A DNA stretch of 21,525 nucleotides from SIG565 sp045650565 (GTDB taxonomy: Bacteria; Bacillota; Clostridia; Oscillospirales; Acutalibacteraceae). How positions within the stretch are numbered: position 1 is the stretch's first letter; each line of letters starts with the position of its first letter. The notes beneath the pieces were generated by a model. The model did not search any database, was not told the origin of the DNA, and saw only the letters and a program-made list of their open reading frames with translations. Made by a program: the position numbers and the translations under genes. The stretch spans positions 1-21,525 of the forward strand of contig JAZRRG010000012.1 of assembly GCA_045650565.1 (NCBI GenBank), given 5' to 3'. Of the stretch, positions 1 to 6,168 are shown one piece after another.

Positions 1-84
1 GGTGTAGGCCGTGCTTTCAAAAAGCGCGAAGATACACACAAGATGGCAGAAGCAAACAAAGCATTTGCTCATTACAGATGGTAG
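1..84 (+). CDS. rpsG: Ribosomal protein S7, C-terminal end (partial)
   Basis: The window opens inside a reading frame whose last 27 residues end in KMAEANKAFAHYRW, the conserved C-terminus of small-subunit protein S7. S7 is a primary binder of the 3' domain of 16S rRNA and contacts mRNA and tRNA near the E site. The start lies outside the window. It is followed after 68 bases by fusA and then tuf, the classical str operon order (rpsL-rpsG-fusA-tuf), which supports the call despite the short fragment. No terminator is visible before fusA, so the genes are probably co-transcribed. Confidence 0.9.
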   Translation, partial: GVGRAFKKREDTHKMAEANKAFAHYRW

Positions 85-152
85 TTTAAGACTACTAAAA
101 ATACTAATACTATTGTTAAAATACTGTTTTAATCAGTTTACGGAGGGAAAAT

Positions 153-2234
153 ATGCCAAGAAAGGTATCTCTTGAAATGACAAGAAATATTGGTATTATG
201 GCCCATATTGATGCCGGTAAGACTACTACAACAGAGCGTATTCTTTTCTACACCGGTATCAACCATAAGATTGGTGAAACCCACGACGGTTCCGCCACTA
301 TGGACTGGATGGAGCAGGAGCAGGAGAGAGGTATTACAATTACCTCTGCTGCAACAACTTGCTTCTGGAAAGACCATCGTATCAATATTATTGACACCCC
401 CGGACACGTTGACTTTACTGTTGAAGTTCAGCGTTCACTGCGTGTACTTGACGGTTCTGTAACTGTTTTGTGTGCAAAGGGTGGTGTTGAGCCGCAGTCT
501 GAAACCGTTTGGCATCAGGCTGATGAATATCGTGTACCGAGAATGATATACATCAATAAGATGGATATTATGGGTGCCGATTTCTATCGTGTTCTCGGAA
601 TGATTAAGGACCGTTTCGGCTGTAATGCAGTTCCGATTCAGTTACCGATAGGTTCTGAAGACACATTTAAAGGTATCATTGACTTAGTTGAGAATGATGC
701 CGAAATCTACTATGATGATTTAGGTAAAGACATTAGGCGTGAGCCCATTCCGGATGATATGAAGGAACTTGCCGAGAAATACCGTACTGCTCTTATCGAG
801 TCAGTTGTTGAATTAGATGAAGAGCTTATGGAAAAATATTTCGAGGGTGAAGAGCCGACTGTTGAACAGATGAAGAAAATCATCCGTAAGGCAACAATCG
901 ATAACGAGATGGTTCCCGTTTGCTGCGGTACTTCCTATCGCAACAAGGGTGTACAACCGCTTCTCGATGCTATCGTTGATTATATGCCTGCTCCGACCGA
1001 CGTTGAAGCTATTAAGGGTATTAACCCCAACACCGAAGCAGAAGAAGTACGTCATTCTACCGATGATGAGCCGTTTGCAGCTCTTGCATTTAAGATTGCT
1101 ACCGACCCGTTTGTAGGTAAGATTTGCTACTTCCGTGTATATTCGGGTACAGTAGCAGCTGGCTCACAGGTTTATAACTCGGTTAAGGATAACAGAGAAA
1201 GAATCGGTCGTATTCTTCAAATGCATGCTAACCACAGAGAAGACTTGGAGATTTGCTATTCAGGTGATATTGCCGCTGCAGTTGGTCTTAAAAACACCAC
1301 TACAGGTGATACACTTTGCGATGAGAAACACCCTGTAATTCTTGAGTCTATGAAGTTCCCGGAGCCGGTTATCCGTGTTGCTGTTGAACCCAAGACCAAG
1401 GCAGGTCAGGAAAAAATGGGTATCGCTCTTTCCAAACTTGCGGAAGAAGACCCGACTTTCCGTTTCTACACCGATGAAGAAACCGGTCAAACAATTATTG
1501 CCGGTATGGGTGAGTTACACCTTGAAATTATCGTAGACCGTATGCTTCGTGAGTTTAAGGTTGAGGCAAATGTTGGTGCTCCGCAGGTTGCTTACAAAGA
1601 AACCATTCGTCAGAAGGTTGACCACGAAACCAAGTATAAGCGTCAGTCCGGTGGTTCCGGTCAGTACGGTCACGTTAAGATTATTCTCGAACCTAACGAA
1701 ACAGGCAAGGGATATGAGTTCATCAATGCAGTTACCGGTGGTTCAATTCCGAAGGAATTTATCGGTCCTGTTGATAATGGTATCCAGGGTGCATTAACTG
1801 CAGGTGTACTTGCAGGTTATCCGGTTGTTGACGTTAAGGTAACACTTTATGATGGTTCTTATCACGAAGTTGACTCTTCTGAAATGGCATTTAAGATTGC
1901 CGGTTCTATGGCATTCAAAGAGGCCGCAAGAAAAGCTGACCCCGTGCTTCTCGAACCTGTTATGAAGGTTGCTGTAAGTGTTCCGGATGATTATTTCGGT
2001 AGTGTTCAAGGCGACTTAATTGCTCGTCGTGGCGAAATTCTCGGATTTGAGGATAGAGGAAACATCAAGCAAATCAACGCTCATGTTCCGCTTGCCGATA
2101 TGTTCGGTTACGCTACCGACCTTCGTTCCAAGACACAGGGACGTGGTCAGTATGTAATGGAACCCGATGGCTACAAGCCCGTTCCGAAGAGCATCGCTGA
2201 AAAGATTATTTCATCAAGAACCAAGAAAGACTAA
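153..2234 (+). CDS. fusA: Translation elongation factor G
   Basis: A 693-residue GTPase, the normal length for EF-G, which drives translocation of tRNA and mRNA on the ribosome and helps recycle ribosomes with RRF. Visible motifs are the P-loop AHIDAGKT (residues 17-24), switch II DTPGH (81-85) and NKMD (135-138). The G domain is followed by domain II, domains III and V and the domain IV segment (about residues 480-600), and the length shows none is missing. The ATG at 153 is preceded by the Shine-Dalgarno GGAGGG seven to eight bases upstream. It lies between rpsG and tuf. Codon use is biased as in highly expressed genes. Nothing suggests a fusidic-acid-resistance paralogue; this is the housekeeping copy. 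Confidence 0.97.
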   Translation: MPRKVSLEMTRNIGIMAHIDAGKTTTTERILFYTGINHKIGETHDGSATMDWMEQEQERGITITSAATTCFWKDHRINIIDTPGHVDFTVEVQRSLRVLDGSVTVLCAKGGVEPQSETVWHQADEYRVPRMIYINKMDIMGADFYRVLGMIKDRFGCNAVPIQLPIGSEDTFKGIIDLVENDAEIYYDDLGKDIRREPIPDDMKELAEKYRTALIESVVELDEELMEKYFEGEEPTVEQMKKIIRKATIDNEMVPVCCGTSYRNKGVQPLLDAIVDYMPAPTDVEAIKGINPNTEAEEVRHSTDDEPFAALAFKIATDPFVGKICYFRVYSGTVAAGSQVYNSVKDNRERIGRILQMHANHREDLEICYSGDIAAAVGLKNTTTGDTLCDEKHPVILESMKFPEPVIRVAVEPKTKAGQEKMGIALSKLAEEDPTFRFYTDEETGQTIIAGMGELHLEIIVDRMLREFKVEANVGAPQVAYKETIRQKVDHETKYKRQSGGSGQYGHVKIILEPNETGKGYEFINAVTGGSIPKEFIGPVDNGIQGALTAGVLAGYPVVDVKVTLYDGSYHEVDSSEMAFKIAGSMAFKEAARKADPVLLEPVMKVAVSVPDDYFGSVQGDLIARRGEILGFEDRGNIKQINAHVPLADMFGYATDLRSKTQGRGQYVMEPDGYKPVPKSIAEKIISSRTKKD

Positions 2235-2247
2235 TTTCTTTGAAATT

Positions 2248-2281
2248 TTGACTTGAAATATTTAATAAAATTTGGTAAACT
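2248..2281 (+). promoter_or_regulatory. Possible promoter in front of tuf
   Basis: The fusA-tuf gap holds TTGAAA (2253-2258), a 17-base spacer, and TAAACT (2276-2281) preceded by TGG, an extended -10. It is followed by a small hairpin (7-bp arms 2282-2288 and 2292-2298, loop AGA). The elements match the sigma-A consensus moderately well. Secondary tuf promoters are known in other bacteria; here the site is inferred from sequence alone. Confidence 0.4.
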
Positions 2282-2337
2282 ATAGCTTAGAAAGCTATGA
2301 CTTTTAATTAAACTTAATTGTTTAGGAGGAAATTACA

Positions 2338-3534
2338 ATGGCAAAGGCTAAATTTGAACGTAACAAGCCGCACGTTAACATTGGTACCATCGGTCACGTT
2401 GACCACGGTAAAACAACTCTTACTGCTGCTATCACAAAGTACCTTTCTTTAAAGGGACAGGCACAGTTCGAGGACTATGCTAACATCGATAAGGCTCCAG
2501 AAGAGAGAGAGCGTGGTATTACAATCAATACCGCACACGTTGAGTATGAGACAGATGCTCGTCACTATGCACACGTTGACTGCCCCGGACACGCCGACTA
2601 TGTTAAGAACATGATTACCGGTGCTGCTCAGATGGACGGTGCTATCCTCGTTATCGCATCTACTGATGGTCCTATGGCTCAGACAAAAGAACACCTTCTC
2701 CTTGCTCGTCAGGTAGGCGTTCCTTACATTGTTGTATTTATGAACAAGGTTGACCAGGTTGACGATGAAGAGCTTCTCGAACTCGTTGAAATGGAAATCC
2801 GTGAGACTCTTGATACTTATGAGTTCCCCGGCGATGATACTCCTATCATCAAGGGTTCTGCTCTTAAGGCACTTGAAGCTTCCAACGACCCGTCAGATGC
2901 TGCTTATGCTCCGATTGCTGAGCTTATGGCTGCTGTTGACAGCTACATTCCTACACCTGACCGTAAGGCAGACCTTCCGTTCCTTATGCCTGTTGAGGAT
3001 GTATTCACCATCACAGGTCGTGGTACAGTTGCTACCGGTCGTGTAGAGCGTGGTCAGCTCCGTACTTCTGAGGAAATTGAAATCGTTGGTATCCGTGAGA
3101 CAAACAAGACTGTTGTTACCGGTATCGAAATGTTCCGTAAGATTCTTGACTATGCTGAGGCAGGCGATAACATCGGTGCTCTTCTCCGTGGTATCCAGCG
3201 TACAGAAATTGAGCGTGGTCAGGTTCTCTGCAAACCCGGCTCAATTAAACCTCACACCAAGTTCCATGGTCAGGTTTACGTTCTTAATAAGGATGAAGGC
3301 GGCCGTCATACTCCGTTCTTCAACAACTATCGTCCTCAGTTCTACTTTAGAACTACCGACGTTACCGGCGTTATCACTCTTCCCGCAGGTACCGAGATGT
3401 GTATGCCTGGCGATAACGTAGATATGGATGTTGAACTCATCACTCCTATCGCTATCGAAGAGGGCTTACGTTTCGCTATCCGTGAAGGTGGCCGTACAGT
3501 TGGTTCCGGTGTTGTTACCGCTATCAACGGCTAA
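2338..3534 (+). CDS. tuf: Translation elongation factor Tu
   Basis: A 398-residue protein that is EF-Tu from end to end. EF-Tu delivers aminoacyl-tRNA to the ribosomal A site as a ternary complex with GTP. The P-loop GHVDHGKT is at residues 19-26, the DCPGH switch II and NKVD guanine-recognition motifs follow, and the C-terminal beta-barrel ends in the conserved GRTVGSGVVTAI. NKVD replaces the more common NKCD, a tolerated change. A strong AGGAGG sits about eight bases before the ATG. It follows fusA and is closed by a rho-independent terminator, so it is the last gene of the str operon. Whether a second tuf copy exists cannot be seen here. Confidence 0.97.
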   Translation: MAKAKFERNKPHVNIGTIGHVDHGKTTLTAAITKYLSLKGQAQFEDYANIDKAPEERERGITINTAHVEYETDARHYAHVDCPGHADYVKNMITGAAQMDGAILVIASTDGPMAQTKEHLLLARQVGVPYIVVFMNKVDQVDDEELLELVEMEIRETLDTYEFPGDDTPIIKGSALKALEASNDPSDAAYAPIAELMAAVDSYIPTPDRKADLPFLMPVEDVFTITGRGTVATGRVERGQLRTSEEIEIVGIRETNKTVVTGIEMFRKILDYAEAGDNIGALLRGIQRTEIERGQVLCKPGSIKPHTKFHGQVYVLNKDEGGRHTPFFNNYRPQFYFRTTDVTGVITLPAGTEMCMPGDNVDMDVELITPIAIEEGLRFAIREGGRTVGSGVVTAING

Positions 3535-3544
3535 TTAAAGCTTT

Positions 3545-3580
3545 TTAAAAAGGCAGCAAGGAAACTTGCTGTCTTTTTTT
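3545..3580 (+). terminator. Rho-independent terminator of the str operon
   Basis: A 9-bp stem (3552-3560 with 3565-3573, one G-T wobble) closes on a GAAA tetraloop and runs into seven T residues, about 18 bases after the tuf stop. Flanking A and T runs could lengthen the stem. Confidence 0.9.
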
Positions 3581-3595
3581 ACTAAAAATGTATAT

Positions 3596-3624
3596 TTGTT
3601 CATATTTTTATGCTAATATATTAT
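3596..3624 (+). promoter_or_regulatory. Probable promoter of the zinc-ribbon membrane protein gene
   Basis: TTGTTC (3596-3601) and TATTAT (3619-3624) are 17 bases apart. An overlapping extended -10, TGCTAATAT (3611-3619), is an alternative. Either would give a very short leader, because the start codon is at 3638. The strong upstream terminator means some promoter is needed here. Confidence 0.4.
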
Positions 3625-3637
3625 TAGGTGAGGTAGT

Positions 3638-4060
3638 ATGTATAGGTTTTTTGAAAGATTAAGAACTTTTTTCTACGGTAGAAACGGCGTGGATACACTC
3701 GGAAAATTTTCTTTGGTTGTTTATGTAATTGTAGCAGCTGTAAATGTGCTTCTTAGAAATATATCGGCAAGATATTCTATAATTATTATTCAATGGATAA
3801 TCTTTGCCATTATTCTGTTTAGGATGCTTTCTAAAAATATTTATGCAAGGCGGCGGGAGAACCAAGCGTTTGAAAAAATATTTTTTAAATTTAAGCCGCA
3901 GCTTTTGTTGTTAGGGGAGAGAATTAAAAACATCTGCAAAAAGCGATACCGAACTTGTCCAAACTGCAAGGCGGTCTCCCGATTACCGATTAAGCGTGGT
4001 AAACATCTTGTTACGTGTCCAAAATGCAAAATTCCGTTTAAGGTATTTATTATAATTTAA
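3638..4060 (+). CDS. Small membrane protein with C-terminal zinc ribbon, function unknown
   Basis: A 140-residue protein that I cannot assign to a named family. Two hydrophobic segments (about residues 24-42 and 46-64) look like membrane helices. They are followed by a very basic stretch (RRR, then many Lys/Arg) and a C-terminal C4 zinc ribbon: CPNC at 107-110 and CPKC at 127-130, sixteen residues apart. The basic region suggests that the ribbon faces the cytoplasm. The Shine-Dalgarno AGGTGAGG precedes the ATG. It forms a single-gene unit, with its own terminator, between the str operon and the dcw cluster. The Cys pairs are intact and the codon use is normal, so it is probably expressed. A DNA-, RNA- or protein-binding role for the ribbon is possible but not shown. 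Confidence 0.75.
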   Translation: MYRFFERLRTFFYGRNGVDTLGKFSLVVYVIVAAVNVLLRNISARYSIIIIQWIIFAIILFRMLSKNIYARRRENQAFEKIFFKFKPQLLLLGERIKNICKKRYRTCPNCKAVSRLPIKRGKHLVTCPKCKIPFKVFIII

Positions 4061-4100
4061 GGCAGTCAAGTATCAAAACTTGGCTGCCTTATTTTTTTAT
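4059..4100 (+). terminator. Rho-independent terminator after the zinc-ribbon gene
   Basis: A 12-bp stem (4059-4070 with 4079-4090, one G-T wobble) with an 8-base loop is followed by a T-rich run (ATTTTTTTATTTTTTT). It overlaps the stop codon of the preceding gene and isolates it from mraZ. Confidence 0.9.
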
Positions 4101-4117
4101 TTTTTTATAAAAAAGTA

Positions 4118-4146
4118 TTGATTTTTACTAAAAAGTAGTGTATAAT
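4118..4146 (+). promoter_or_regulatory. Promoter of the dcw cluster (Pmra)
   Basis: TTGATT (4118-4123), a 17-base spacer and a perfect TATAAT (4141-4146) make a good sigma-A promoter just after a terminator and 77 bases before the mraZ start codon. Transcription should start near 4153, which places the MraZ-type boxes in the transcribed leader. Confidence 0.75.
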
Positions 4147-4153
4147 GGCATTA

Positions 4154-4201
4154 AAAGTGGTGCAAAGTGGTGATTTTGCACATAAAAGTGGCTTAAAGTG
4201 G
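4154..4201 (+). promoter_or_regulatory. Phased AAAGTGG boxes, predicted MraZ operator
   Basis: Four exact AAAGTGG copies start at 4154, 4164, 4185 and 4195. The spacings are 10, 21 and 10 bases, so all lie on one face of the helix with one position of the array vacant (near 4174). MraZ is known to bind short direct repeats upstream of its own gene, of the AAAGTG type in Mollicutes and GTGGG type in Enterobacteria, and to autoregulate the cluster. The match in sequence, place and phasing makes this a likely MraZ site. Binding itself is inferred. Confidence 0.8.
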
Positions 4202-4222
4202 TAGAAATGAGGTGAAAATTCG

Positions 4223-4645
4223 ATGCTTTATGGCGGCTATGACCACAATATAGATAAAAAGGGTCGGATTTTCATTCCGTCCCGCTTGAAAGAAGATTTA
4301 GGTGACTCGTTTATTATATGTAAAGGCATAAGCGGAAAGCGTTGCCTGTGCATTTATCCGTTTTCGGAATGGGAGAAGCTGGTTACAAAAATTTCCGAGC
4401 TTCCGTCATCACAAGCGAGTTCTATTAAAAGATTTATTTTTGACGGTGCGTTCAATGTTGAATTTGACGCACAGGGCAGAATAGTAATTCCGCCAACGCT
4501 CAGAAACTTTGCCGAGCTTGATGCGTCAGCCCATTTAATAGGTATGGATACATACATTGAGCTTTGGAGCAGCGAGCTTTGGGCAAAGGAAGATGTTTAT
4601 ACTCCCGAAGACATTTTTGCCGATGCGGATAAATTCCAGCTTTAA
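4223..4645 (+). CDS. mraZ: MraZ, transcriptional regulator of the dcw cluster
   Basis: A 140-residue protein with two SpoVT/AbrB-like swapped-hairpin domains. The first holds the signature DKKGRIFIPSRLKEDL (near residues 11-28) and the second DAQGRIVIPPTLR (near residues 80-93). MraZ assembles as a ring that binds tandem repeats at its own promoter and controls the division and wall genes. The start ATG follows GAGGTG by eight bases. It is the first gene of the cluster, two bases before the rsmH signal region, and is preceded by a promoter and AAAGTGG boxes, consistent with autoregulation. The C-terminal tail after the second domain is short and acidic. Length is typical for the family. Confidence 0.95.
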   Translation: MLYGGYDHNIDKKGRIFIPSRLKEDLGDSFIICKGISGKRCLCIYPFSEWEKLVTKISELPSSQASSIKRFIFDGAFNVEFDAQGRIVIPPTLRNFAELDASAHLIGMDTYIELWSSELWAKEDVYTPEDIFADADKFQL

Positions 4646-4656
4646 GGGTGAATAAG

Positions 4657-5577
4657 ATGGAATTTAGTCATAAACCGGTATTATTCGATGAGGTTATAGA
4701 ATCACTAAATATAAAGTCCGATGGTATTTATGTTGACGGCACCACAGGTGGCGCAGGGCACTCCAAAGGAATCGCTGAAAAGCTAACATGCGGACGGCTG
4801 ATATCATTTGACAGAGACCCCGATGCCATAAAGGTTGCCACCGAACGATTAAAAGGGCTTCCGGCGACTGTGGTACACGCAAATTTTAGTGAAATGGAGA
4901 CCGAGCTAAATCGACTGAATATTGATAAGGTAGATGGAATACTACTTGATTTAGGTGTTTCTTCTTTTCAGCTTGACAATGCCGAGCGTGGTTTTTCCTA
5001 TCATAAGGAAGCACCCCTTGATATGCGAATGAGCAAAGAGGGTATAAGCGCAAAGGAAATAGTCAATAATTGGTCGGTAGAAGAACTAACCGATATATTT
5101 GCAAGGTATGGCGAGGAAAAATTCGCTTTTAGAATAGCAAAAAGAATTGTTGCGGTACGGGAAAACACACCGATACTTACAACAATGCAGCTGGCAGATG
5201 TGATTTCATCCGCCTATCCTGCAGCAGCACGGCGTGACGGCCATCCCGCTCGAAAATGCTTTCAGGCAATAAGAATTGCTGTGAACGGTGAGCTTGATAG
5301 CTTGTCAAGGGCGCTTGATACGGCGTTTGAGCTGTTAAAGCAGGGAGGGGTTTTATCAATAATCACCTTCCATTCGCTTGAAGACCGTATGGTTAAGCAA
5401 AAATTCAAGGAATTAAGCACCGGCTGCACCTGTCCGCCTGACTTTCCGGTTTGTGTATGCGGCAAAAAGCCACAAGGAACACTGTATAGCCGAAAGCCGA
5501 TAACGGCGGGTAAAGAGGAATTAGAAAACAATGCAAGAAGTCGCAGTGCAAATCTGCGAGTAATAATAAGGAATTAA
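4657..5577 (+). CDS. rsmH: 16S rRNA (cytosine-1402-N4)-methyltransferase
   Basis: A 306-residue SAM-dependent methyltransferase, formerly MraW, which methylates N4 of C1402 in the P-site region of 16S rRNA. The N-terminus MEFSHKPVLFDEV and the SAM-binding loop DGTTGGAGHS are diagnostic, and the DLGVSSFQLD and RGFSYHKEAPLDMRM motifs of the family follow. I place the start at the ATG 4657. An in-frame GTG at 4648 would add three residues, but it falls within the Shine-Dalgarno GGGTGA that serves the ATG. The C-terminus contains a CTCPPDFPVCVCG segment as in other RsmH proteins. It lies 11 bases after mraZ and 12 before the ftsL-like gene, within one operon. Confidence 0.96.
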   Translation: MEFSHKPVLFDEVIESLNIKSDGIYVDGTTGGAGHSKGIAEKLTCGRLISFDRDPDAIKVATERLKGLPATVVHANFSEMETELNRLNIDKVDGILLDLGVSSFQLDNAERGFSYHKEAPLDMRMSKEGISAKEIVNNWSVEELTDIFARYGEEKFAFRIAKRIVAVRENTPILTTMQLADVISSAYPAAARRDGHPARKCFQAIRIAVNGELDSLSRALDTAFELLKQGGVLSIITFHSLEDRMVKQKFKELSTGCTCPPDFPVCVCGKKPQGTLYSRKPITAGKEELENNARSRSANLRVIIRN

Positions 5578-5589
5578 AAATGGGGGATA

Positions 5590-6060
5590 ATGGTGAACAA
5601 CTATAAGTATTATAACGACAGCTTGGCATACGATTTTGAATTGTTTATGCCCAAAACCAAGAGCGTTAATACTGATAATGTTATCAAAATGCCGCAAAAG
5701 AAGGCCGTAAAAACACAGCGCATGGCAAAAGCGAAAAAAACGGTATCTGTCAGCGTAGCATTTGTATTGTTGTGCACATTTTTCCTTGCCGCACTTTGCG
5801 GAAATATATTCTTGCGTATAAGAATTAACGAGGTTGATTCAAACATTAACGCTATTAACACCGAGATAAACGAGTTAGATGCCCAGAACACAAAATTATT
5901 TGTTGAAATGGAAAAAATGATTTCCTATAATAATCTTGAGGAGAGCGCTGAGCTGCTTGGTATGAAAAAAATGGATAAAAAACAGGTTGTTTATATCCAT
6001 GTAAACGATAAAAACACCGCCATTACATCCGATGGTGAGACAGTTGTTTCAAATGAATAA
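5590..6060 (+). CDS. ftsL: FtsL-like septal protein
   Basis: A 156-residue protein with the FtsL layout: a cytoplasmic N-terminal part rich in Lys, one membrane helix (about residues 55-76), then an extracytoplasmic coiled coil with hydrophobic heptads (about 80-115), and a short polar tail. FtsL forms a complex with FtsB/DivIC and FtsQ/DivIB that activates the septal SEDS-PBP pair. Sequence conservation is low in this family, so the call rests mainly on topology and position between rsmH and the class B PBP gene, where ftsL normally lies. The start ATG follows GGGGGAT. The cytoplasmic region (about 50 residues) is somewhat long for FtsL. Confidence 0.75.
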   Translation: MVNNYKYYNDSLAYDFELFMPKTKSVNTDNVIKMPQKKAVKTQRMAKAKKTVSVSVAFVLLCTFFLAALCGNIFLRIRINEVDSNINAINTEINELDAQNTKLFVEMEKMISYNNLEESAELLGMKKMDKKQVVYIHVNDKNTAITSDGETVVSNE

Positions 6061-6093
6061 TACAAAGCAAAAATAAATATATTTATCTTGATA

Positions 6094-6122
6094 CGGGAGT
6101 TAAAATTTTTAACTCTCGTTTT
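6094..6122 (+). terminator. Possible attenuator hairpin between ftsL and the PBP gene
   Basis: In the 108-base gap a 10-bp stem (6094-6103 with 6109-6118, one G-T wobble; two further A-T pairs possible) is followed by TTTTCG. The T run is short and the downstream genes have no clear new promoter, so it would act at most as a partial terminator or as an mRNA-stability hairpin. Confidence 0.4.
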
Positions 6123-6168
6123 CGAGCATTTTTATAAGGGCAAATTTTAAAAAGGAGGTATCGAAAAA

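Noticed and set aside
4648..4656. GTG start for rsmH, three residues upstream
   Set aside because: The GTG is part of the Shine-Dalgarno GGGTGA that is well spaced for the ATG at 4657, and the family N-terminus starts at MEFSHKPVL.
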